A stretch of DNA of 64,000 bases, from contig CAWDVH010000001.1 in NCBI GenBank assembly GCA_963805705.1, positions 2,232,001-2,296,000 of the forward strand, given 5' to 3'. Under the pieces are notes generated by a model that was given only the letters and a program-made list of their open reading frames with translations, was not told the origin of the DNA and did no database searches. The stretch comes from CAWDVH01 sp963805705 (GTDB taxonomy: Bacteria > Actinomycetota > Actinomycetes > Streptosporangiales > Streptosporangiaceae). Shown here piece by piece: positions 26,708-34,997 of this stretch (its first letter is position 1; every line of letters starts with the position of its first letter). The translations under genes and the position numbers were made by a program.

Positions 26708-27511
26708 ATGACCGACACGGTAGGAAATCAGGAGGAGGCGCAGCACGCCGCCGCGGTGGGGGGCCGTTACCTCATGCGGTTCGAGGAGGACCAGCTCAGG
26801 GAGCGGCCGCTGCGGGTCAGGCTGATCATCGAGTTCCTCGGCACCTTCATGCTGGTGACCGTGGCCGCCGGATCCGGCGTGATCAATGACTTCGCCGGGG
26901 GCGGCCCGATCACCAGGGCGGCGGCCGTGATCGCGCCGGGAGCGCTGGTGATGGCCCTGATCTATGCGTGGGGCCCGCTGTCGGGTCTGCACATCAATCC
27001 CGCGGTGACCTTCGCGTTCACCGCCCGCCGGGTGTTCCCGCGGCGCTGGGTGCTGCCGTACTGGGTGGCCCAGTTCGCCGGCGCGATCGTCGCCGCGCTG
27101 TTCCTGCAGTTCGTCTTCGGCAATGTCAGCGCGGGCGGGAACTACCCGATTGACAAGCCCGGCGGCGACTGGCGGGCGTTCGTAATGGAGATCGTCCTGA
27201 CGGCGATCCTGGTCAGCGTGATCTTGAATACGGCCACGGGAAGCCGGAGCATCGGCCACAACGCCGCCATCGCGGTCGGTTCGACGGTGGCGCTGCTCGG
27301 CCTGTTCGCCAGCCCCATCAGCGGCTCCTCGATGAACCCGGCCCGCACGCTCGGGCCGGACATCGTAGGGGCCAACTTCACGGGCTGGTGGGTATACGTG
27401 TTCGGCGATCTGATCGGCGCCGCTATCGCCGTGGTGATCATCATCCTGGTCCGGGGAATGCCGGTGAAGGCGGAGACCGCGGCGGCCGAAGGCGGCGACC
27501 TGCCGGTATGA
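26708..27511 (+). CDS. MIP family channel (aquaporin/glycerol facilitator-like)
   Basis: 267-aa six-helix channel with both half-helix motifs: NPA at 97-99 (SGLHINPAVTFAF) and NPA at 210-212 (SGSSMNPARTLGPD), including the selectivity-filter Arg after the second NPA. The ~30-residue N-terminus is hydrophilic. ATG 26708 has AGGAG 5 nt upstream (a GTG 6 nt earlier is possible). It predicts passive passage of water or small neutral solutes across the plasma membrane. It follows a transporter remnant; a terminator hairpin follows it. Water versus glycerol specificity is not decided here. Confidence 0.92.
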   Translation: MTDTVGNQEEAQHAAAVGGRYLMRFEEDQLRERPLRVRLIIEFLGTFMLVTVAAGSGVINDFAGGGPITRAAAVIAPGALVMALIYAWGPLSGLHINPAVTFAFTARRVFPRRWVLPYWVAQFAGAIVAALFLQFVFGNVSAGGNYPIDKPGGDWRAFVMEIVLTAILVSVILNTATGSRSIGHNAAIAVGSTVALLGLFASPISGSSMNPARTLGPDIVGANFTGWWVYVFGDLIGAAIAVVIIILVRGMPVKAETAAAEGGDLPV

Positions 27512-27547
27512 CCAGCCGCTGACCCGGCGACGCCCGCCGCCGGACGG

Positions 27548-27574
27548 TGACTGCGGCGCACCGCGCCGCGGTCA
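27548..27574 (+). terminator. Terminator-like hairpin after the aquaporin gene
   Basis: 27548-27558 pairs with 27564-27574 (11 pairs, one G-T) around a 5-nt loop, extendable by two more pairs. It lies 37 bp after the aquaporin stop and before the sulfatase gene. Confidence 0.55.
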
Positions 27575-27646
27575 TCCCGGCCGGGTGATCCGCGGGCTCT
27601 GGGCCTGGGGAAGCTTCACATGACGAAACGGCAGAGGAGATCTGAG

Positions 27647-30037
27647 ATGGCGTCGGGCGAATTCCGTGGTGTGATCAACGTCGATATCCGTGACTCGGTC
27701 CCTGACTGGACGCCGTTCGAGCCGCCAAAAGCGCCCGAGGGCGCGCCGAACGTGGTGTATATCGTGCTCGATGACGTGGGATTCTCGGCCATGTCGTGTT
27801 ATGGCGGCCCGATTGCGACGCCGAATATTGACCGCATCTCGGCGGACGGGATCCGCTATACGCAATGGCATACGACGGCGCTGTGCTCGCCGACCCGCTC
27901 CTGCCTGCTGACGGGGCGTAACCATACGCGCAACTCGATGGCCTGCATCACCGAGGCGGCGGTCGGGTTCCCGAACGCGAGCGGGACGATCCCGCCGGAA
28001 AACGGCATGCTGCCGGAGATCCTCGGCGAGCTGGGCTGGAACACCTACATGGTGGGCAAGTGGCACCTGTGCCCGACGATCGAGATGAACGTGGCCTCGA
28101 CCCGGCGCAACTGGCCGTCGGGCCGCGGGTTCGAGCGCTGGTACGGGTTCCTCGGGGCGGAGACTAACCAGTGGTATCCCGACCTGGTCTACGACAATCA
28201 CCCGGTGGACCAGCCCAAGTCGCCGCAGGACGGCTACCACCTCACCGAGGACCTCACCGACAAGGCGCTGGAGTTCATCAAGGACGCGAAGGTGCTCGCG
28301 CCGGACAAGCCGTTTTTCCTGTACTACGCGCCCGGCGCCGCCCACGCGCCCCATCACGTCGCCCAGGAGTGGAGCGACAAGTTCGCGGGCCAGTTCGATA
28401 TGGGGTACGAGGCGCTGCGCGAGCAGACCCTGGCCCGGCAGAAGCAGATGGGGATCGTGCCTGCGGACACCGAGCTGCCGGCGGTCAACCCGATCGGCAC
28501 GCCCGAGACCAGGAAGGGGCCGAAGGGCCAGCCGTTCCCGCCGCTGGACTTCACCAAGCCGTGGGACTCGCTGCACGCCGATGAGAAGCGGCTGTTCGCC
28601 CGGATGGCCGAGGTCTACGCCGGCTTCCTGGCCCACGCCGACCATCACATCGGGCGGCTGCTCGACTACCTGGAGGAGACCGGGCAGCGGGAGAACACGC
28701 TCGTGGTGGTGGTGTCGGACAACGGCGCCAGCGGTGAGGGCGGCCCCGACGGGTCGGTCAACGAGATGAAGTTCGCCAACGGCATCCCCGACGACATGAA
28801 GTCGAACCTGGAGATGATCGACGAGCTCGGCGGCACCAAGACCTACAACCACTACCCGAATGGCTGGGCGATGGCGTTCAACACGCCGTTCAAGATGTGG
28901 AAGCGGTATGAGTTCAACGGCGGCACCGCCGACCCGTGCATCATCTCCTGGCCCTCGGCCGCGGCCAACGGCGATGGCGGCAGCAATGATGCGGCCGGCC
29001 ACGGCGAGCTGCGGCACCAGTACCACCACGCGATCGACATCGTGCCGACGATCCTGGACACGCTCGGCGTCGAGTCCCCGGCCACGATCAAGGGCCACGT
29101 GCAGAGCCGCTTCGACGGCGTGAGCATGCGCTACAGCATCAGCGACCCGTCCGCCCCGTCGGCCCGCAAGACGCAGTTCTACTCGATGCTGGGCTCGCGC
29201 GGCATCTGGCATGACGGCTGGAAGGCTGTCACCACCCATCCCACGCTCAGCGGCTGGAGCAACTTCGGCGACGACGCATGGGAGCTCTATCACACCGATA
29301 CCGACCGCTCCGAGCTGCATGACCTGGCCGCCGAGCAGCCGGGCAAGCTCCGCGAGCTGGTCAGCCTGTGGTACGCCGAGGCCGGCGCCAATCAGGCGTT
29401 CCCGCTCGACGACCGGTCCGCGCTGGAGATCATCATCACGCCGCGGCCGCAGCTATCGGCGCCCCGTGACCGGTACATTTACTTCCCCCATACCGCGGAG
29501 GTACCCGAGGCGCAGGCCGTGAACGTCCGCAACCGCTCGTTCACGATCGGGGCGCAGGTGGATATCCCGGCCGCCGGTGCGCAGGGAGTGCTGTTCGCTC
29601 ACGGCTCGCGGTTCGGCGGGCACGCCCTGTACGTCAGGGACAACCGGCTGCATTACGTCAACAACGTCGTCGGGCTGATCGAGCAGAAGATCGACGGGAC
29701 CGAGGACCTGCCCACGGGCGAGAATCTGCTGCTGGCGGTCTCGTTCGTCAAGGACGGCGAGGACCCGCCGGGCGTGGCCACCGGGATCGTGACCCTGTAT
29801 CACGGGGACCATGAGGTCGGCAGCGGCCGGATCAAGACCCAGCCCGGCATGTTCAGCCTGGCGGGCGAGGGCCTGTGCATCGGCCGCGACAGTGGTGAGC
29901 CGGTGACGGGCGACTACCCGGGCGAGCATCCTCATGAGTTCACCGGCGGAACGATCAAGCGGGTCGCGGTCGACGTCAGCGGCGATCCCTATGTTGACCT
30001 GGAGCGTGAGGCCCAGGCCATGCTGGCGCGAGAGTAG
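27647..30037 (+). CDS. Arylsulfatase (formylglycine-dependent, alkaline-phosphatase fold)
   Basis: 796-aa sulfatase hydrolysing sulfate esters. The catalytic Cys80, to be converted to formylglycine, lies in the canonical CSPTRSCLLTGR (C-x-P-x-R); metal-binding Asp pair in YIVLDDVGFS; GKWHLCP is the typical GKWH block; DNGASGEGGPDG is the second metal site. The last ~170 residues form a beta-rich C-terminal domain (RNRSFTIGAQVDIP, GGTIKRVAVDVSGDP), normal for long actinobacterial members. ATG 27647 has AGGAG 7 nt upstream, better than ATG 27620. No signal peptide is evident, so probably cytosolic. No formylglycine-generating enzyme is in the window. Sulfur scavenging is the likely role. Confidence 0.94.
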   Translation: MASGEFRGVINVDIRDSVPDWTPFEPPKAPEGAPNVVYIVLDDVGFSAMSCYGGPIATPNIDRISADGIRYTQWHTTALCSPTRSCLLTGRNHTRNSMACITEAAVGFPNASGTIPPENGMLPEILGELGWNTYMVGKWHLCPTIEMNVASTRRNWPSGRGFERWYGFLGAETNQWYPDLVYDNHPVDQPKSPQDGYHLTEDLTDKALEFIKDAKVLAPDKPFFLYYAPGAAHAPHHVAQEWSDKFAGQFDMGYEALREQTLARQKQMGIVPADTELPAVNPIGTPETRKGPKGQPFPPLDFTKPWDSLHADEKRLFARMAEVYAGFLAHADHHIGRLLDYLEETGQRENTLVVVVSDNGASGEGGPDGSVNEMKFANGIPDDMKSNLEMIDELGGTKTYNHYPNGWAMAFNTPFKMWKRYEFNGGTADPCIISWPSAAANGDGGSNDAAGHGELRHQYHHAIDIVPTILDTLGVESPATIKGHVQSRFDGVSMRYSISDPSAPSARKTQFYSMLGSRGIWHDGWKAVTTHPTLSGWSNFGDDAWELYHTDTDRSELHDLAAEQPGKLRELVSLWYAEAGANQAFPLDDRSALEIIITPRPQLSAPRDRYIYFPHTAEVPEAQAVNVRNRSFTIGAQVDIPAAGAQGVLFAHGSRFGGHALYVRDNRLHYVNNVVGLIEQKIDGTEDLPTGENLLLAVSFVKDGEDPPGVATGIVTLYHGDHEVGSGRIKTQPGMFSLAGEGLCIGRDSGEPVTGDYPGEHPHEFTGGTIKRVAVDVSGDPYVDLEREAQAMLARE

Positions 30038-30050
30038 GTCAGGCCGAGCG

Positions 30051-30080
30051 GCTTGATCAGGCGGAGTGACCTGATCAGGC
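30051..30080. terminator. Bidirectional hairpin between sulfatase and the small minus-strand gene
   Basis: TGATCAGG (30054-30061) and CCTGATCA (30070-30077) form a perfect 8-bp stem with an 8-nt loop, extended to 11 pairs by flanking bases (one wobble). It lies 16 bp past the sulfatase stop and overlaps the stop of the convergent small gene. Confidence 0.55.
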
Positions 30081-30272
30081 CGCGTGGCGCCGCTGGTCCC
30101 AGGCGGCCAGGCGCGCGAGCGAGGCGGCCTGGTTTTCCCGCGCCAGGCTGGCCACTGCGGCCAGCCCAATCGCGAGCCCGAGCGCGGTCCGCTGGGCGCC
30201 CTTATCCAGCGGCAGGCGCGCTACGGCCGCCAGCCCGATCACGGCTACGACCGCGTTGCGGTTGATCTTCAT
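30075..30272 (-). CDS. Small hydrophobic protein, unknown function
   Basis: 65 aa: basic start MKINRNAVVAVIGLAAVARLP, a second hydrophobic stretch ALGLAIGLAAVASLA, and a basic tail RLAAWDQRRHAA. ATG 30272 follows GAGGAA closely, a slightly short spacing. The hydrophobic/basic layout looks like a small membrane-associated protein. No family recognised. Codon bias is consistent with coding, but the size keeps confidence moderate. Confidence 0.45.
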   Translation of the reverse strand: MKINRNAVVAVIGLAAVARLPLDKGAQRTALGLAIGLAAVASLARENQAASLARLAAWDQRRHAA

Positions 30273-30348
30273 GTTCCTCGCTTCCCCGTTCAGCCTACGC
30301 CGACGGCCAGGGATGACGGCGGTCTTGCCGCCGTGGGCCGCGGTGGCG

Positions 30349-31254
30349 CTAGGGAGCCGGGTGGTGGACGGCGGACCAGTCCGCGGCCATGTCGATCACC
30401 GTCCACTTGTGCTCAGCGGCGGCGGCAAGGATCTGGTCGGTGCCGCTGCCCAGGATCGGGTCCCGGTCGTAGGCGTACTCGCGATCGGCGTCGGTGTGGT
30501 GGACGACGAGCTGCAGGGTCCGGTGCGGGCTGGCGGCGGTCCACTGGAGCATGGCCAGGTCCCCGTCGGTGTTCCCGCCGGCCAGGATCGGGCGCTGCCC
30601 GATATGGCGGTGGATGGAGCTCGGCTTCTGCGGCCCGTCGTCGATGACCTGAATGGTGGCGCTCTTGACCAGTTCGGGCCCGGTCGCGCCGAGGCGGAAT
30701 TCGGTGGCCCCGACGCTGCCGATGACCCGGTGCGGCGGCAGGCTGTACACATCAGAGGTCCACGTGCGCATGAAGTCGGTGCCGCCGCCGGAGAAGATCC
30801 AGCAGGAGAAGCCGCTGCGGTCGAGCAGCCCCAGCAATTCCAGCATCGGCTGGTACACCAGCTGCGGGTAGGGCCGCCCGAACCGCGGGTGCCGGGCGGC
30901 CGCCAGCCAGCTACGGCACACGGCGTCGAACTCAGCGGTGGTGATATCCGCGTGGGTGAGCGTCAGCAGCTCGGTCAGGGCGGCCATCCCGCCGGCGTGC
31001 AGCTCCTGCATGGTGGTGGGATGGCCCAGCTCGGCGGCCCGATCCAGCGCGAACATCAGCTGAGCGTAGACGGGCTGCTCGGTCCACAGCGTGCCGTCGT
31101 TGTCGAACACCGCGACCCGGTCGGGCTCCGCGACGAAATCGGCCGACCCGCGATCGGTCACCGCCGCGACAAACTCCGTGATCGACTGCTTCGCGGGCGT
31201 GTCACGCCAGCTCGGCAGCTGATCGCCGCCCATCTCTCGCTTGCTCAGTGTCAT
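30349..31254 (-). CDS. HAD-superfamily hydrolase (phosphatase-like)
   Basis: 301-aa haloacid dehalogenase fold protein. Motif I is VFDNDGTLW (nucleophile Asp51, acid/base Asp53); motif II FSGGGTDFM; the Lys motif is around ELVKSAT; motif IV GGNTDGDLAML carries the Mg2+-binding Asp. It resembles phosphoserine-phosphatase-like type I HAD enzymes and probably hydrolyses a phosphate ester. Start at ATG 31254; an in-frame ATG at 31233 is an alternative. It is transcribed towards the sulfatase and is 22 bp downstream of the DUF2252 gene in the same direction, so those two may be co-transcribed. Substrate unknown. Confidence 0.85.
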   Translation of the reverse strand: MTLSKREMGGDQLPSWRDTPAKQSITEFVAAVTDRGSADFVAEPDRVAVFDNDGTLWTEQPVYAQLMFALDRAAELGHPTTMQELHAGGMAALTELLTLTHADITTAEFDAVCRSWLAAARHPRFGRPYPQLVYQPMLELLGLLDRSGFSCWIFSGGGTDFMRTWTSDVYSLPPHRVIGSVGATEFRLGATGPELVKSATIQVIDDGPQKPSSIHRHIGQRPILAGGNTDGDLAMLQWTAASPHRTLQLVVHHTDADREYAYDRDPILGSGTDQILAAAAEHKWTVIDMAADWSAVHHPAP

Positions 31255-31276
31255 GTGAGCCGCTGCCCGGCCCGGC

Positions 31277-32926
31277 TTAGATCCCGGTCGTGGCCTGGGC
31301 CCGGCCGTCCTTCACGGCCGCCTGGAGCGCGGTGTAGTCGGCTTCGTTCTGGTCGGCGTAGGTCTCGGCGAAGTCGGCAATAGCCCGGTCGAACTTGTCG
31401 GAGCGGCCGAGGTAGGCAGCCAGGGCGATGCGGTCACCGGAGCGGGCGTGCGCCCTGGCCAGCGTCCACCCGCACAGCTGGGCGTAGATCGTCATGCCCG
31501 TCGGGAGCATCTGCTCGATCGGCAGGGAGAACTTCCAGTCCCGCAGCTGACGCACGTAGAAATCACGATCTATCCCGTCTACGCCGGTAACGCGGGTCCA
31601 GCCCAGGAAGATGTCGCTCTGGGCCTGCATCAGGTGCTGCCCGGCGACGACGCGCTCACCCTCGTTGGCGTACTTGCTGCGCCCGCAGTAGTCGGCCAGG
31701 ACCGACGGCTGGGCTTCCTTGGCCTGCAGGAACAGCGGCTCGTTGCCGCCCCCGCCGTCCATCAGCACCACCCACGCGCGGGTCCCGACGCTGCCCACCC
31801 CCACCACCTTGCGGGCCACCTGGACCAGCATGAACTCCTCCAGCAGGTGCCGGCGGTCCGACTGCAGGGTGCGCCGGTACTTGCCCAGCACGGTGCGGAG
31901 CTGCTCGTAGATCGCGTCGGCCTGCACGTCGGCGAAAACCTCTTCCACCGGGACGATCGCCGGGGGGTCACTGATGATCCGCGGCCGCCCGTCCACCACC
32001 GTAGTGAGCTTGCCCAGCGCCTGCGTGCTATCGCGGGTGTGCGCCTTGGCCAGCGCCGCCTCGGTTTCCTTGAACCTTTTCGCCTTGAGCTGGGACCGGA
32101 ACGTCCCGAAGGCCTCCTGGATGTCCAGGTGCGCGTACCAGACGTCCAGGAACGGCTGCCCGGCGAACTCGCGCATCGCCGTGCGGTAGCCCTCGGCTGC
32201 CGCCAGGGTGATCTTGCGGCGGGCCTTGGCCGGGAACCCGCTGTCGCGCCCGGCCACCGCGAAGCTCGCGGCCAGCCGCTTGACATCCCACTCGAACGGG
32301 CCCGGCAGCGTCTCATCGAAGTCGTTGACGTCGAAGACCAGGCGCCGCTCCGGCGAGGCGAACGCCCCGAAATTGGACAGGTGCGCGTCACCGCACAGCT
32401 GCACCCGCAGCCCGGATGTGGGCGTATTGGCCAGATCCGCCGCCATCGGCAGCGCGGCCCCCCGGTAGAACGTGAACGCGGATACCAGCATCCGCCCGTG
32501 CCGGATCGGCACCAGTTCCGGCACCCGCGTCTCGCCCTGGCCCAGCAGCAGCCCGACCGGATCCCGCCCCTGAGCTGGCACGAACTCGCTGTGCGATTCC
32601 AGCGCGGCCTTCGTGCGAGCGTCCTTTCCCCGCGCCACCCGGTCCGCGCGGCTCAGATGCTCCGCCGGCACCGGCGCGGTCCGCGCCGGGCGCCGGGCCG
32701 GCCGCTGCCTGCCCGCTGGCCGCCCGGGGCGCCCGCGTACCGGCTGCTCGCCCGCTGGCGGCTCGCGCCGGTGCCCGCCTGCTGGCGGCCCGTGCCGGTG
32801 CTCGCCCGCTGGCTGCTCGCCCGCTGGCGGCCGGTGCCGGTGCCTGCCCGTCGGCGGCCTGCCCGCTAGCCGCCTGCCCGCTGGCTGCCCGCGCCCGCGT
32901 ACCAGGCTTTCTGCCTGCCGCACCAT
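31277..32926 (-). CDS. DUF2252 family protein
   Basis: DUF2252 proteins have a kinase-like (aminoglycoside phosphotransferase-type) fold; their role is unknown. Family blocks visible: RDPVGLLLGQGETRVPELVPIRHGRM, with only short parts quoted here, then FTFYRGAALPMA, CGDAHLSNFGAF (catalytic-loop-like HLSNFG), FDVNDFDE (DFG-like), GVGSVGTRAW and LARAHARSGD near the C-terminus. The first ~110 residues are Arg/Pro/Gly-rich repeats. The frame's own start at 32926 has no ribosome-binding site, while ATG 32942, one frame off, has GGGAG 5 nt upstream and gives an Ala/Gly-rich start; a frameshift in the repeats is suspected. The conserved domain itself (about 32600-31280) is intact. Confidence 0.85.
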   Translation of the reverse strand: MVRQAESLVRGRGQPAGRRLAGRPPTGRHRHRPPAGEQPAGEHRHGPPAGGHRREPPAGEQPVRGRPGRPAGRQRPARRPARTAPVPAEHLSRADRVARGKDARTKAALESHSEFVPAQGRDPVGLLLGQGETRVPELVPIRHGRMLVSAFTFYRGAALPMAADLANTPTSGLRVQLCGDAHLSNFGAFASPERRLVFDVNDFDETLPGPFEWDVKRLAASFAVAGRDSGFPAKARRKITLAAAEGYRTAMREFAGQPFLDVWYAHLDIQEAFGTFRSQLKAKRFKETEAALAKAHTRDSTQALGKLTTVVDGRPRIISDPPAIVPVEEVFADVQADAIYEQLRTVLGKYRRTLQSDRRHLLEEFMLVQVARKVVGVGSVGTRAWVVLMDGGGGNEPLFLQAKEAQPSVLADYCGRSKYANEGERVVAGQHLMQAQSDIFLGWTRVTGVDGIDRDFYVRQLRDWKFSLPIEQMLPTGMTIYAQLCGWTLARAHARSGDRIALAAYLGRSDKFDRAIADFAETYADQNEADYTALQAAVKDGRAQATTGI

Positions 32927-33088
32927 CAGTTGTTGCCGTCATGACCACTCCCGTCCGGGCCGCAGCGGCGCCTCATGGCGGGCATTGCCGCCACCGGCCA
33001 TCGCTGTTTCCACCCCATATCACGCGACACTGCACCGAATGCCAGCCACCGGCATCCCCCTCGCGGGGTGATTGCGCGGATCGGCCTG

Positions 33089-33889
33089 CTACAGAATGTT
33101 AATAGCACGGGCGATCACCAGCGTGCCCAGGCCGATCGACGCGGACGCTTCGGTGATCATAAGCAGCTTGGCCCACGGCCTGATCGCGGAGATGTCGGTG
33201 GGGCTGAAGGCGGTGGCGGTCCAGAAGGCCAGCGTCAGGTAGTCGGCGAACCGGGGCACCCAGGTGGCCGGCACGTAATCGGTGTGCAGCATCTCCGGGA
33301 AGACGAACGCCGGGTCCGGCTGGGGGTGATGCGCCCGGGCGGCGGCACCACCCCGGTCGAGATCCCAGTACCACAGCCCGAACGCGATCACGTTCGTGGC
33401 CCAGATCACCCCGCCGGTCGCCAGCAGCCCGTTGGCGTTGGTCGCGAAGATCTTGTTGTTCGTGAGGATGTCGGCGATCAGCCGGGCGGCGGCGGTCAGG
33501 TTCGCCACCGAGATAAAGGCGATGACGATGCCGGTGACGATCCGCAGCCAGGTCCTCTGCCGGTCGATGCGGCCAGGATCCCCGATGATCAGTACGGCCA
33601 GCAGCACCACCAGCACGACCGGGACCACCCAGGTGGGGTGCACCCGGTACCGGGCGGGCAGCGCTACGTGCAGGCCGGCGGCGGCCAGGATCGCCAGTCC
33701 TACCGGCCACCAGTGTTCACCCCGCGCGGCGCCCGTGGCCGGCTGCACCGTGGTCGGCTGCACCGCTCTCGGCTGCACCGTGGCGGGCTGCTCCGCTCCC
33801 GGCTGGGCCGCTCCCGGCTGCACCGGGGCGGGCTGCGCCGCTTCTGGCTGTACGGTGGCCGGCAGTCGCGGTCGGCGGCGGCTCCTCAT
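33089..33889 (-). CDS. Polytopic membrane protein (DUF1345-like)
   Basis: 266 aa. After MRSRRRPRLPA comes a Gln-Pro repeat region of about 40 residues (AAQPAPVQPG-type units), then about five hydrophobic segments, e.g. WPVGLAILAAAGLHVAL, VVPVVLVVLLAVLII, GLATGG-like region, and a pore-like stretch YLTLAFWTATAFSPTDIS before the last helix. The final part resembles DUF1345. Its ATG overlaps the TGA of the upstream K+ channel gene (ATGA at 33889-33886), so the two are translationally coupled and may act together. The open frame extends far upstream only because it runs through the channel gene in another frame. Confidence 0.72.
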   Translation of the reverse strand: MRSRRRPRLPATVQPEAAQPAPVQPGAAQPGAEQPATVQPRAVQPTTVQPATGAARGEHWWPVGLAILAAAGLHVALPARYRVHPTWVVPVVLVVLLAVLIIGDPGRIDRQRTWLRIVTGIVIAFISVANLTAAARLIADILTNNKIFATNANGLLATGGVIWATNVIAFGLWYWDLDRGGAAARAHHPQPDPAFVFPEMLHTDYVPATWVPRFADYLTLAFWTATAFSPTDISAIRPWAKLLMITEASASIGLGTLVIARAINIL

Positions 33890-34452
33890 CGGACGGCCGG
33901 GCCGGAGTCGTCGCCCGGATCCGATTGTCGTTGCTGGCCGCGGTGCACAGCCCCCAGCAGTATCCGGACGCCGGCTCCCAGAATGGCCAGGTCGCCGAGC
34001 ATCTGGACGATGAGGACGACCCTGGCCGCCTCGGACTTGGGGGCGATGTCCCCGAATCCGACGGTGGAAAAGACGGTCACGCTGAAGTACAGCGCATCCG
34101 TGCGGGTCAGCGGCTGAGTGAAGCTGGCCGCGGATACTCGTTCCATCACGAAGTAGGTCGAGGCGAATACCAGCAGGTAGAGCGGAAGGGTCAGGCCCAG
34201 CACCTCTACCGCTCGCACGGCCGGGTAGCGGGAGCCGGTAATGGTCTTTACCTGCCAGGCCGCCACGCCCACGAAGACCAGCAGGCCGACCAGCACGCGC
34301 ACGGCGGTGTCGGCGTCCCACGGCCGGTCCAGCGGCAGCTGGTAGTAGAGAACGACCAGGACAGTCGTGCTGAGCAGGCCGCGCAGCACGGCCCGGATGA
34401 TCAGCCGCCGCCGCTTCACCTGCGACAGTTCCTGGTAGGCCTGTTCGTTCAT
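33886..34452 (-). CDS. Two-pore-helix potassium channel (Ion_trans_2 type)
   Basis: 188 aa with four hydrophobic segments; the last two flank a K+ selectivity filter TVGFGD at 130-135 (FSVTVFSTVGFGDIAPKSE). The C-terminal cytosolic tail is short (about 20 residues, acidic/Gln-rich) and has no RCK/TrkA-N domain, so gating is not explained by the sequence. Start ATG 34452. First gene of a two-gene operon with the DUF1345-like protein (4-bp overlap). It predicts passive K+ flux at the plasma membrane. Confidence 0.88.
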   Translation of the reverse strand: MNEQAYQELSQVKRRRLIIRAVLRGLLSTTVLVVLYYQLPLDRPWDADTAVRVLVGLLVFVGVAAWQVKTITGSRYPAVRAVEVLGLTLPLYLLVFASTYFVMERVSAASFTQPLTRTDALYFSVTVFSTVGFGDIAPKSEAARVVLIVQMLGDLAILGAGVRILLGAVHRGQQRQSDPGDDSGPAVR

Positions 34453-34551
34453 GGTCGTCCCCCCGTGCCCAGTAAGGGCGTCAATGCCTTCCGGAAGTAT
34501 CCCCCACGGCCCGGGATGATCCGCGATACTTGGCCGCGCCGATTTCTCTGG

Positions 34552-34569
34552 TCACCCCCCGGAGGGTGA
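34552..34569. promoter_or_regulatory. Palindrome in the divergent intergenic region
   Basis: TCACCC-cccgga-GGGTGA is a perfect 6-bp inverted repeat between the divergently transcribed K+ channel gene and the small gene at 34640. It is operator-like; no regulator is assigned. Confidence 0.3.
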
Positions 34570-34639
34570 TGTCGGATGCCGAGCCGTCAGGCATGCTCGA
34601 AGCACGCGCGTGAATGGGAGAGGCTGCGAGGCGCAACTC

Positions 34640-34855
34640 GTGCAATCACGAACATTCGACATCACTTTCGTTGGCCAGGCCGGCACCGTGCTGCGTGCGG
34701 AGTTCGACGACTGCGAAGTCCGCGTGGGCCCCGGCACCACGACGCTCCGGGCCGGGCAGCTGGATCAGGGCGGTCTCCAGGGGCTATTGCAGCGCATCAG
34801 TGCCCTCGGCCTTGAGCTGATCGAAGTGCGGGTGGTCACACCGCCCGCGCAATGA
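34640..34855 (+). CDS. Small beta-rich protein, unknown function
   Basis: 71 aa from GTG 34640, with GAGG 8 nt upstream. Sequence starts MQSRTFDITFVGQAG and alternates beta-like strands (VLRAEFDDCEVRVG, TTTLRAG) with one helix (QGGLQGLLQRISALG) and a final strand LIEVRVVTP. It looks like a complete compact domain, but I do not recognise the family. It precedes the orphan NTPase gene by about 120 bp in the same orientation. Confidence 0.6.
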   Translation: MQSRTFDITFVGQAGTVLRAEFDDCEVRVGPGTTTLRAGQLDQGGLQGLLQRISALGLELIEVRVVTPPAQ

Positions 34856-34973
34856 CTGACGGTGTCGACAGCAGTGACCTCAAGGCCCGGTACCCGCCCT
34901 ATCGTCGCGCTTCTCACCCTGGCAGGATGATGCTCTTCAGGGCGCAAATTCGCATCCTGGCACAATGAGCGGG

Positions 34974-34997
34974 ATGACTGACACGGAGAGCCGATGA
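34974..34997 (+). CDS. Seven-codon leaderless upstream ORF coupled to the STAND NTPase gene
   Basis: CACAAT (34961-34966), 7 nt, then ATG ACT GAC ACG GAG AGC CGA TGA (MTDTESR). The TGA overlaps the ATG of the next gene (ATGA at 34994-34997), and the GGAG inside this mini-ORF is the next gene's ribosome-binding site. The layout suggests translational coupling from a leaderless start. Confidence 0.35.
   Translation: MTDTESR

Noticed and set aside
32680..32900. Short CGCCCGCTGGC repeats as a CRISPR array
   Set aside because: Irregular 13-25 bp units within a coding Ala/Arg tract; no uniform spacers and no cas genes.
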